This document shows, piece by piece, positions 49,993 to 64,000 of a DNA stretch of 64,000 nucleotides (its first letter is position 1; every line of letters begins with the position of its first letter). The position numbers were made by a program, and so were the translations under genes. Below the pieces are notes generated by a model. That model saw only the letters and a list, made by a program, of their open reading frames with translations. It ran no database searches and had not been told where the DNA came from. Source of the stretch: Carallia brachiata (lineage: Eukaryota; Streptophyta; Magnoliopsida; Malpighiales; Rhizophoraceae); contig JADCRB010000013.1 of NCBI GenBank assembly GCA_021464245.1, positions 7,675,445 through 7,739,444 of the forward strand, written 5' to 3'.

Positions 49993-51075
49993 ATTTGATG
50001 AACCAAGCAAAGAAGCTGTTTCATGTCATGTTTCCATTTTGTCTACAACAAACAATCTTGGTGGGGGAAGTACTGCTTCTGACTGCCCCCATGGGATATG
50101 AATAGCTGAACAAAAAAAAATCCCTCTGATTAGTGTGAAATTGCATTTTGAGTTGAAACCTCTTTATGCATTTTGAGTTGAAACCTGGTTATGTATCACC
50201 ACTGCATACCATCAAAGTAGTAGGAATCTAAGGTTCACATTACCCTGTAAATTTACCTACTGTTGACTGTATTCTATTTTCCCAACCTCCCTCTCTTTGT
50301 TGCAAATACAGCTTTGCTACTTTTGAGCAATATCATTGGTCAAGTTTTGCCACCAGTGGAAAGGGAGACCTGTCAATTCCCCATTGTTTCCACCATTACT
50401 CATTTGTTCTGAAGCGGTAAAGAATGTGCCACATTAATTTCAAATCACAAATGGTGTTAAACTTGCAGTCAAGTCTAAATAAGTAAAGTAAAATTAAGTA
50501 GCTTCTTGCATTCTATTAACATAGCATTACCCCTCACCAAGCATATTATATGATTCATGTGCCAATCGCGAGAAGAAAAAGGAGACAATGGTGAGCTCGT
50601 TTTATCAACCAGGAAGAATGCATACGGGTTTCAGATGAGAGTTCCTGAATTCGAGCGCTGCCAAGCGCAATGTCGCTTGGATCAAGGCTCTTGGCTGTGG
50701 CTAAACCTAGGCTTCCTCCGGTGCGAGCTCTACCGTAAGCATCCGGACTGGGGAGGAGGTCCAATGTTCCCTAACGGGACTGTCAAGGTACCACTCTCAC
50801 TTTTCCATTTTTAAGGCAAAATTAAAAAAAAAGAATACATCACAAGAGCAATGGAGCATAGTCTGGCAAAAACAAATGAGGAGAAGAAAAAGGATCCTGA
50901 AAATTGAAGTAACAAAAGACCTTTCTCTACTAATGAACAAACATTACAATGCAAATCCAAGCAACTCAAAATTCAGGGGACCTATCGTTTCTCGGATTCA
51001 GGCTTGCACCTTGGCAGTTCTTTAACTAGTACCTTGGCAAGATACCAAAGGTTCCTCTACTCATACACTAAATGG
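49993..51075. other. Convergent intergenic region between COP10 and the kinase gene
   Basis: Contains the COP10 3' UTR with a 20-bp duplication. A GC-richer, exon-like block at 50557-50790 ends with a good donor (AAG followed by GTACCA at 50787-50795). No known protein fits it in any frame. The segment next to 51075 is the kinase 3' UTR. Confidence 0.5.
50142..50186 (+). repeat. Direct 20-bp duplication in the COP10 3' UTR
   Basis: TGCATTTTGAGTTGAAACCT occurs at 50142-50161 and again, identical, at 50167-50186. Confidence 0.95.
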
Positions 51076-54827
<3,752 letters not shown>

Positions 54828-55555
54828 CTTGTGATCAAAGATGATGAATTCAAACAGGGGACTGAACAAAGACTGAAGCTTTGCACCAGAAAGAAAGAAA
54901 TGAGAATTTTGTAGTTATAGGAAAATTTTGGAAATACCCCCTTTTTTTTTTTTCCTGTTTTGTTGTGTTCTTGAAGGCTAAACTACATACCTTGAGAGTG
55001 GGATGACAAATTTTTCTTTTCCATTGACCTCCAAGCTCTAAAATAAAAAATAGATGGAGGAAGGAAAAAAATTTCAAACTTGTTTGAAACTTTAAAAAGC
55101 AAAAATGGTGTTAACCTATTGCATTGCTCCTGTGGGTCCACCTGATTATGCTTTTGTCAAAATAGAAGTAAAAATACGAAAACATATTTAGTAAGGTATG
55201 TAAAAGATATATAATTAATTTAATAATATTTGATAATTTATTTATTTTTTTATCAAATTAAATATATTTTTTATAATTTAATAATTTAAATTATTATATA
55301 TTTAATGTATATCAATAATTATATAGTCGTTTATAGCTTTCTTGATAACAGTGCTTCAACAAACAAAAAATAAAAAGGCTAGCGCCCAAGCATTAACTGG
55401 GCATTTCGGTCTTGTGCACATCACCAAAAGAATATGCACGAGTCTTACCCTGCCCAAGTATTGATTCTTATATTTTTTTGAGTTTTTTTCATTTATTTTA
55501 TATTTAAATTTTTGTGATTATATTTTTATCTTTTAACCTGTAGACTCCTTTTGTG

Positions 55556-55587
<32 letters not shown>

Positions 55588-57369
55588 ATAAAATAATGTC
55601 GTTGGGTCATTCAAGTGACTCACTATAATTAAGGACTAAAATTTTTATTTTTAAAATTTTAAATTTTAATTTTAAAATGAAAGTACATAATTTATAAGAA
55701 TAATAAAATACATAAAAATTCCTTGTTTAATCATGATTTTAATTTTCTCCCTTTTTAATATTCATTTGATTGCTTTATATTGCACAGTTTCTTAGTGGTG
55801 GTCGAAATATTTGTTTTTTTATGAGGATTTTATTGTCATCTCAGCTTTCACTTTTCATCTTCAAATTCTTTCATTGTCCGTAGAATATAATAGAAACTAA
55901 TAACAACAAAAAAAAATTATATAACAACATTTAAAGAGTAATATAGTAACCACAAAAAATGTAGATCAATAACATCTCATCTTATCCCATAAATAAATAA
56001 AATTAGACATTAAAAAATTACTTTACTGCTCTTATATTGTTACTATATAATTTCTTAAGTGTTGTAGCAATGTTCTAAAAAATAATTCAATTTTAGAAAC
56101 AATTTTCCCAAGATACTCGCACGTCTCTTTCACATAGCAACCAGACAATTCGATACATTGAGAAATAAAAAACAGAAAATGGAACCTGTTTAGATCCCAC
56201 CCAGCTATGAGAATTTCTGTGTTTTTTCATTAATTTTTTCCTTGAGGTGCTAAGGTCTATCATTCACATGTACATATACCCTTCATTTCCATAATCATTG
56301 TCCTACAAATAATTTTAATTCAAATACTTGACTTTTAATATTATAACCAAACAATTTACAGATAAATCATCAACACTGAAAACAAATTGAGGGGACAAAA
56401 CTAGAGAATACACCTACTTGGCATAATTTTCTTTTGATATGTGCTTATAACTTGCATAACAAATTTTTTTTTTGGTAGATGAATTAGTACATCCTTGTGA
56501 TTTAGGGCATTGATGGGTTGGCAAAAAGAAACAGCCAGAGATGATAATTTTTCCAGCGTGACTTTGCTTATGCTAAAATGTTATGATCATTATTTTTAAA
56601 TTTAATTTCTCTCTTAAAGGTACTAAACTACCCAACAACCGTCATTTTATTTTTTTATAATTAGTCACGCATTCTATTTAACTTATTGCATATTCAGTCA
56701 TTTTTATTACATATTTTATGATACATATGAGGTAAAAAAAGGTGTAATATATATATATATATTTTTTACAGAGAAAAAGGCTAAAATCCTCAACCCACCA
56801 ACCCTTTGATTATTGTTTTCTGAACCACATGACATAAAAATTTTTCGGTCCCTTTAATATATGTTTTCATTATCATTCTATCTATCTACAGGGACATAAG
56901 CACAATTCTATCACTACTGCCAAAGAAAGGAACACTCCTAAAAAAATTAATTTTGTATGACTCGGTTAGGTGTCTCGGTACAAAGTCTGAAGACACCTAA
57001 CTTTTTCCAATTAATAATTGTGTTGGTTATAGTACAGTATATATATAAGCCAACTCAAGTACATACTAGGAAACAGCTGTTCTCTCTTAGTTTAATTGAG
57101 AGATTAGTGGGCTTGAACCTCTCTAATTTGCATCGTATTTTATTATTCTTAATTTGTTAAGAAACATTCTTTGTCTTGCTCTTTCTGGGTGACCAGATTT
57201 CAAGTTTCCAACATAGAAGGACAGACAAAAGGAAAAACAAACAAAGAAAACATTTAGTCAGTCTAAGGCATGTGCGAGAAAATTCCGTCTTTGGCCCTGT
57301 ATATGTTAGACATTGTTCACAGCCGAACCTCGAAAATTCCGGCTTTGAGAGATTCCAAAAGCATTTCGC
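54828..57369. other. Intergenic region upstream of the kinase gene
   Basis: The first few hundred bases hold the kinase leader and promoter. From 55180 the DNA is extremely AT-rich, with an AT microsatellite at 55558-55590 and repeat A copy 3. No gene was recognised. Confidence 0.6.
55200..55315 (-). repeat. Dispersed AT-rich repeat A, copy 3 (reverse)
   Basis: Reverse complement of the repeat at 762-850 and 11887-11960. The longest shared block includes ATAATTTAAATTATTAAATT. Confidence 0.5.
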
Positions 57370-57640
57370 AGATGGGTTTCGTAGATTCAGCGGGCGTTCT
57401 TGAAATTTGTTGGGAAATGGGCCATCAGGACACAATTATTGAGACAGATTCTTTTGAGTCATTGTAATTACTCTTTAATCAAATGAGATCGATCGTCACA
57501 ATTTTTTGTTTGGATTGTTCAAGAACACCCGCTCTTTACGTAATAGAGATTGGCTGGTGACTATAAAATATGTTTTATACAAAAATAATTTTTGTATTGA
57601 TTTCTTAACAAAAAAAGGAGTTTCTCGTGGCACTGATTAA
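57370..57640 (+). pseudogene. LINE-type RNase H-like domain remnant
   Basis: On the plus strand one frame reads VLEICWEMGHQDTIIETDSF, the helix-strand block of the plant LINE RNase H domain, with its Asp. After a frame shift, RDWLVTIKYVLYKNNFCIDF and then LTKKGVSRG give the C-terminal block of the same domain, with the final Asp. The relic ends exactly at the Tourist MITE (57641). The parent element is otherwise absent. Confidence 0.6.
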
Positions 57641-58123
57641 CACTGTGTTTGGATAAAATTCTTGAGGGAGAGGAAAGTGAGGGAGAGAAAAGTGGAGGAG
57701 AGTATCATTAGAGGAAGAGAATATTTTTTATTCTCTCTTGTGTTTGGAAAGAGGTGATGGGAGGGAGAAAAGTTATAAATTTTTTTTTTTGGAAAATGAT
57801 GAAAAATGGGGGAGAGGAATATAAAATATGTTGAAATAACAATTTTATCTTTCATAATAAATTCTATTAATATATTTTGTTTAGGTAAAATTGTAATTTT
57901 TAAATTATTTAAGGGTAATTGAGTCATTTGATAAATTCAATAGGAGAACTAACAACTTTCCTCTCATTTTTTAGAGGATTGGTTTTGGTGGGATAGGGAG
58001 AATTAAGGGAATTAGAAACTTTCATTTCCCCTACTTTTTAAATATTTCTCAAACACAATAATTTATTTTAATTCTCTCACTTCCCTCTCTCTCCCCTCAC
58101 TTTTCTCCCTCCCAAACACAGCG
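57641..58123. mobile_element. Tourist-type (PIF/Harbinger-like) MITE
   Basis: 483-bp non-coding element. Ends are CACTGTGTTTGG and, reversed from the right, CGCTGTGTTTGG (11 of 12 identical), extended by purine-rich sub-termini (GAGGGAGAGGAAAGTGAGGG against GAGGGAGAAAAGTGAGGGGA). It is flanked by TAA at 57638-57640 and 58124-58126. A TAA/TTA target and GTTTGG-type ends are typical of Tourist elements. It carries no transposase. Confidence 0.8.
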
Positions 58124-59186
58124 TAAATGTTGCTGGATTGCCTGTCGCTAGGGCTGAGAGTTCTATTCAGCTGCGCTTTTCTTGGAGGATAATTTGTGTT
58201 AGTTTTCTTTTATTTTGTGTTTTCTTCATTTGCGTTAAAAAAGGCGCTGAACGTCGAATTGTTTTTTTTTATTCAAGAATTAATATGTAAAAATATCATT
58301 AATTTTTTTAAAATAATTAATTTAATATTAATTTTAAAAAATAACAATATATTCTTTTTTAAATTTTTTTTGTAATAAATTTAGTATGTAATAATTTTAT
58401 ATAAATAGAATATATCATTTTTTATAACAGATTTATAGGAATATGTCGATTTTGATAACTTGATAATCATATACGTTAGTATCACGTCATCGAAACAGAT
58501 AAATTATATTCAAGAAAATTCATGGCATACTAAATTTGTTATAAAAAATTTAAAGTGGAGTAAATTATTACTTTTTAAAATTAATTTTAAACTTATTATT
58601 TTAGATAAAGTTAGTAACATTTTTTGTATGTTAACTATTTTTTTAATGGTCACTAATCAAGGCAATGTTTGGGTCAATTTATTAGTAAATCATGTCAAAT
58701 TTACCTTCTTGAATTTAGCTAAAAATATATCATCAAGTAATCTATAACAAAATTCACTAATAAATTATAACTTAAGTGGTACTGAAATTATTTCTAAAAT
58801 TAAAAGTCTTCAATTTGAATTCTAATAAGAAGTAATTGATAAAAAAAATTCTATTAAAAGAAACAAAAGAGCAATTACTTCATTTCAGCGCTAGTCTAAT
58901 CGAACAAAAAATAATATCTAACCGTGACTCATGAAGAGGGAAGAACAATTATTATGTTGGACGAAAGATTTATTTGATAAGAGTTAATCCAAAGTCGAAC
59001 CTGGACATTTTTCCCACGAGATTTCATCGTTAGAGTTTAAGTAGATTTTCAGTTGATGTCTCGATAATCATCGAAGACAAACATGGGTACTTCTAGGGTG
59101 AAAAAAAGGTGACAACAAGAACTAAAAAAGGTTGAGATTGAGTATTTATGCAAATGGTTAAAGGAAGTGTTTTTTAATTATCAACT

Positions 59187-59222
59187 GAGGAGTTCAAATT
59201 CTATGAGGAGTTCAAATTCTAT
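59187..59222 (+). repeat. Exact tandem duplication of 18 bp
   Basis: GAGGAGTTCAAATTCTAT twice in succession without mismatch. Confidence 0.97.
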
Positions 59223-59838
59223 TGATTTCATTTTTTCTCTCCTAAAAATGCTCAATAGAGCTTTTTTTAGATAAAAAAAAAAAAAGAACTAAAAAGGTTG
59301 TATACTTGTATTATATAATGTAAAAAGTCAGATTGCCCTTTAGAATGTCAAAGATTGTATTTTCGATTCTCTGTTATGACATTTAATAAGATTAGACATA
59401 CATTTACAAAATTTTCACTTTTGATTGACGAAAAATGAGACTCTGTAATACTAGTATAATACCTTTATTTCTACTGAAAAATTTAACCCAATAATTTTAT
59501 TCTAACATGTTGTTATACTATTTCATCTCCTCAATTGTACCTCCATAGTTTTTAGTGTTAAATGTTAAATGATTGATTAACCAATTGAAGTCATAATGAT
59601 CTCCAATTCATTGAGCACCATGTGGGACCAATTTTATTTATTCATTTTTGGTATATCAATCATATGAAAGCGCTCATGTCAATTCATTATGTTATTTATC
59701 TTGATTGGGATTGTGTGCCCAATGAAGTTGTTAAATCGTGCAGCACTAATAATTCTTAATTTAGCAGCACAAATTGGGAACTTAACAAAAAAAATTATTA
59801 AATAACAAAAAAATATATAGGGAGAAAAAAAAATTACT

Positions 59839-60070
59839 CTCTTGAAGTCGAGGAAGGCACCAGATAATAGACTGTAAGAGTGATAAATTATGAAAATTAA
59901 GGAAATAATGACTTTGTTAATTATTTGTCACAAAAAAGATTTCGTTATTATTTTTTAGAGAAGCAAAACAGTACCCTCTTGAGGTCGAGGAAGGCTCAAA
60001 GAGAATAGGGTGATAAATCATGAAAATTGAGGAAATAAAGATGTCTTAATTATTTCTCAAATGGAAAAAT
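59839..60070 (+). repeat. Imperfect tandem duplication, period about 137 bp
   Basis: CTCTTGAAGTCGAGGAAGG at 59839 recurs as CTCTTGAGGTCGAGGAAGG at 59976. Each is followed by a shared GTGATAAATNATGAAAATT block and AATTATTT. Internal differences show the duplication is not recent. Confidence 0.7.
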
Positions 60071-61005
60071 TTTAATTATTTTTCAAAGGAGAGAAAATAT
60101 ATCGCTCCTCATTATATCCCATGTAAATTTGATCATTTGATACCATTTTATATGTCATTTTTTTTATTTTTTTATATATTAAGAAGTTTATTGACACATA
60201 AGTTATACAATTATAATAACTTTCTATTCTCTTTTTAAGATTAGAATCTAAGATATTTGAAATAAAAATTTAAATTCTACTTACTAGAGTATCTCCTGAT
60301 GAACACCATTTTATGTCTCCAATCATTAAGAAATTATATTGTTGTACATAAATGATATGGTAACCATGACCTCTTGACGAGAATCCATTAAAGAGAGACT
60401 AATGGTAAAGAAATTAAGCATGAAACTATATATATTTTTTTTGTCCTTCAAAAGAGATAACCCAACAATTGAAAAATCAAAATAATAAGAGAGATATGAA
60501 ATTCAAACTCTAAAAATCTCTTAATTGGAAGGCCGCTGCTTCTAATTATATTAGCTATCGGTTAGTCTTAGCATGAAACTATCGATAAGAGACCATTTAG
60601 TTTCCTCTTGGGCTTGCGTTGAAACTTTTGAGAATCCAACCCACAAGAGATGGGCTTCAATAACTGTTCAGCTAGCCCCTACATGACTTGCCAATTTGGA
60701 CCACAAAAGAAGACAATGTGAGTGGGCTTTGATTTTAAGGTCTTTACTTTTTAATACTTCTAAATTCTACTCTATTTGCAACTCCGTCGAAAAAAAAAAA
60801 ATCGAATTCACGTTAGGTCTGAGGCCATTAGCCTTACATTTTTTACCATCAAGTATTTTCTCAAACAATCTCTGTAGCAGAACCAAAGATCTCCAAAATA
60901 AAAGATGTCCAGTTAAGTCTTCGTCAAAATTAATTAGCAAAAGAAATTATAATGTCGGAGTACTTCCAGCAATGATTAAACCTTGGTTGACTGCAGGAGT
61001 GTTAA

Positions 61006-61553
61006 AAAAAATCGAAAATTTCAGTTAAATTGAAAAAATTAAATCAAACTAAATTGAATTTTCAGTTAATTGAACTGATTTCGTAATTAGTTAACTAAAC
61101 TGAATAAAAATCGAAATTTTCAGTTTACTTTTAATTTTTAATATTAAAAAAATTATAATTAACTGAATCAAATTGAAATGTTATTATACACACATATTTA
61201 TTTCTATTTTTTTAATAATAAAAAAATATTATTAATACAACAATTATTAACAAATAAATATTAATAAAATATCATTATATCTTAAATAATTAATTATTTA
61301 TTTTTTATATATAATGACAGTTATAATTTGATTAAAAAAATATACGTCAAAAAATATTTTTTTACGTTTAGATTATAATTATAATTTTTTTTATTAAATT
61401 CAGTTAATCAAACAGTTAACCGAATCAAACTAAAATTTTCAGTTAACCAAATTTTCAGTTCAAGAATAATTTTTAATTTTGCATAACTGAAAATTTAAAT
61501 TCAAGAATAGTTATGAGGGTTCAGTTCAGTTAACCAAATCGCGAACACTCTTA
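61006..61553. repeat. Candidate terminal-inverted-repeat element
   Basis: Left end GAGTGTTAAAAAAAATCG and reversed right end GAGTGTTCGCGATTTGG share GAGTGTT and a following ATC/GATT-rich part. The interior is built from many AGTTAA/TTAACTGAA words on both strands. No convincing target duplication was found, so element type and exact limits are open. Confidence 0.4.
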
Positions 61554-64000
61554 CCCTACCGAGTGGAATAGCTTGTTAGTAATTAGAAATTGCTCAAAAT
61601 TCAAAATTGTAACAATAACTTAAAAGTTCCATGTTTTGATCTCAACTACTATCTTCAAGATTGAGAGATTATGTCAAATCACAAATTGGAGGAATATCAT
61701 CCGTCCAAACAAATATATAATTTTAAATGAACTTCGATTTAATCTCGTAGTCATGTATTTAGTCAACAAGATTGCAAGTCATCTGTTTTATTTCTCATGA
61801 TTCTTTTTTTTTTTTTTTTTTTTTTTTGAACATAGCTTTTCATTAGACAAGGCACCATTTTATTTGTAAGGCCCAATGCCATATAATTAGATAAAGTTCA
61901 TATGAGAATTTTCCTTGTTACTATCGTGTTCATAAAAAAAATGCTTGGCCTTAATCAATAGCAAAATTGAAATATTTTTGTTGATTTGGTCAGTCTTTTG
62001 GCTGGTTTTGCATGAATATATGTTTTCCATTTCCTTCTCTCTCAACAATCGAAATTCACATGCCGAATGCACCCTGAGTGTACAAATGATGCTAAATGAA
62101 AATGAAAAGTCATTGTTTATACTTTTAATACATTTAGTTGAGATCGTCTATTAGTATTTCTTAGTTATGTATTTCAATTCTACTAATTTCTATATTCTTC
62201 TCATAACTTTGTGCTTTGCATGTAACCAAAAAAAAAAAAAAAAAAAAAAGCCTTTCCCTAATCTCTTAATTTATCAAAAATAAATAATAAATTTAAAATA
62301 AGTGTAGTGTAGGAAATACCAAATTATGAATGGAGCAAAACTCAGGAGCATTGTGAGCCCAACAAAATTGTAGTGTCACTTTCCTCAAAAAGGCAAGCCA
62401 TTGATAATTGGATAACCACAGTATTGTTTTGTCATTTGCCACAGCCTTTTCTTAGACATTGTCAACTTGTGTCACCATGACCTCATTGACAACCATCCAA
62501 TTGCAGCATCTTCCCTCCAGGTGCTGGCCATCGCCCACCTCTCTCTTGTCCCATTTCTTTATTCCCTTAGCCCTGTAATCTCTTGTTTTTACGTGCTAGT
62601 GGGGCAATCCTGTTGGGATATTGTGCCAAAGGATTTTTCTATTTATTTATGTATTTATATTTTAACAATGAAAGTAAGGCAGTCCTCGTATGTTTATAGC
62701 TCTTCGGATTCAATTATGTCTTATATAATAATAAACTCAGTATAACTGGAGCCACCATAGTATTGTGCTTTGGAGAAGATTAAGGATCAAAGCCCCTCGT
62801 CTCTCTTCACTTTCACATTAAGTGATAGATTTAGTTAAAATACCAAGTACCCACGTCATAAAGTCTTGGACTTACGGTTTCTTTCTTTACTAACTTCTAA
62901 CTGCTAATTATTGATTATTACAATATTTAAAAAGAAAAATATAAGTGTATAGTTATTTTAACGGTCTTGCAAATCAATTTTGGGTCAGAAAAATAAAAAT
63001 TATTGAAAAAAGATTTAACTATATTTCCTTCTTCTTATTTGATTTTTTTTTTTTTTTGGCAACCTTCTTCATATTTGATAGTCTAAAATTTTTTAGCACT
63101 GGAATGTCTGGTTATATAACCATAATGAGAAGCTTTATTAGCCAAATAAACTAATGATACCTTGTAAACACTCCTTCAAAGAATGATCAGAGACTGATAA
63201 TGTAATTCTAACCTGAAAATTACATAACTTCAGAAAAATCTTGGTTGTGTGGAAATTTTACACGTCCTAGAAACTGCAGCATACATACAAAGAGCCTAAC
63301 ATCTGAAACACGACCTTCATTTTCCCCACTCAACAGTAATTACAGAACAGTATTAAATCCTTTGGACATCTCTGATATAGTAACTTTTGGATGGACTATA
63401 CATATATTGTTACTTAATGGTGTAGATTATTTGAAAACCATTGACGAAATAACACTTTATATTCATTGTATCATGTTTCAAAATAAACCAATAAAGCTTA
63501 TCATAGTTTGCTAAATGTAGAAGTGATTAGTCATTGTCATTGATTCAGAAATTGTTGTTCATTGCATCAAGGAGAGACACAAAGAGAAACAAAGAACTAA
63601 GTACCACTGGCAGCCCATTTGCACTTTATTTCTGTTCAAAATTTAACATTTGATTGCTCATGAACTCGACTCAATCCTGTTTGCCAAAGCTGTTAAAAAC
63701 TCAGAATTAGATAGTTTTAACACATTTTAATTTGGACTTACATATGAACTGAAAGTACATGCAAATAAAAGTGTACAGTTCAAACTGTCTGTGATAAAAT
63801 TAACAAAAAATAAAACTAAACAACTAAACATACATAATAATAACATTACTCATTTAACAGTATATAATAATTTATTTATTTTTTTTTTTTATAAATTTAT
63901 TTATCAGCTGACTTATATCGTTAATTTAAAGTAACTCTTATGAAATCAAAGAGGTTTTTCCAATTGAAAATACCAAATGCAAATTCGAATCTAAGATGGG

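Larger units (their letters stand above)
58124..64000. other. AT-rich gene-poor region to the right edge
   Basis: No protein family was recognised on either strand. Contains direct duplications (59187-59222, 59839-60070), a candidate terminal-inverted-repeat element (61006-61553) and several A/T homopolymers. Open frames at 60696-61028, 62467-62745 and 63245-63514 have no recognisable domain and AT-driven codon use. Confidence 0.6.

Overview
This window is nuclear DNA of a eudicot plant. It is AT-rich, with intron-containing genes (GT-AG introns, several placed where I recall them in Arabidopsis orthologues) separated by long low-GC intergenic stretches that carry MITEs, LINE remnants and one large Ty3/gypsy retrotransposon. 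The proteins look rosid-like. I lean towards a woody species such as Citrus, but nothing in the sequence proves this. The single N at 44415, and the many 1-2 nt indels that break otherwise well conserved exons, point to a draft assembly, to local gene decay, or to both.

Layout. 3-300 (+): 3' end of an unidentified gene with one frame shift. 4579-7504 (+): ERG28, sterol C-4 demethylation scaffold, three exons, intact. 8764-9301 (-): short plant-specific anchored acidic protein with a frame break. 14364-15090: Mutator-like non-autonomous element with a near-perfect 10-bp target duplication. 15459-16070 (-): EPFL2-like secreted cysteine-rich peptide, three exons, intact. 18727-22532 (-): DUF676-type serine hydrolase, ten exons, last exons out of frame. 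26765-31854 (+): family GH10 xylanase with three CBM22-like modules (XYN1 type), seven exons, two frame breaks. 34267-44413 (+): Tat-lineage Ty3/gypsy LTR retrotransposon with gag, PR, RT, two RNase H domains and INT, all frame-broken, followed by a long 3' spacer. 44416-45730: tail plus LTR of a second, related element, joined across the N. 48245-49992 (+): COP10, four exons, intact. 51076-54827 (-): calcium-dependent protein kinase, eight exons, several small indels. 57370-58123: LINE RNase H remnant abutting a Tourist-type MITE. The rest to 64000 is AT-rich repeat-derived DNA without a recognisable gene.

The genes do not form a pathway. ERG28 acts in sterol synthesis, EPFL2 in ERECTA-family signalling, XYN1 in xylan remodelling, COP10 in light signalling through the ubiquitin system, and the kinase in calcium signalling. 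This is ordinary plant gene order.

The outstanding observation lies inside the retrotransposon. Between pol and the 3' LTR, in sense orientation (42091-42705), there is a WUSCHEL-type transcription-factor sequence: a homeodomain with the WUS-specific one-residue insertion, a WUS-box-like motif, and a terminal LxLxL (EAR-like) motif in the right order, interrupted by two frame shifts. It looks like a stem-cell regulator gene captured by an LTR retrotransposon.
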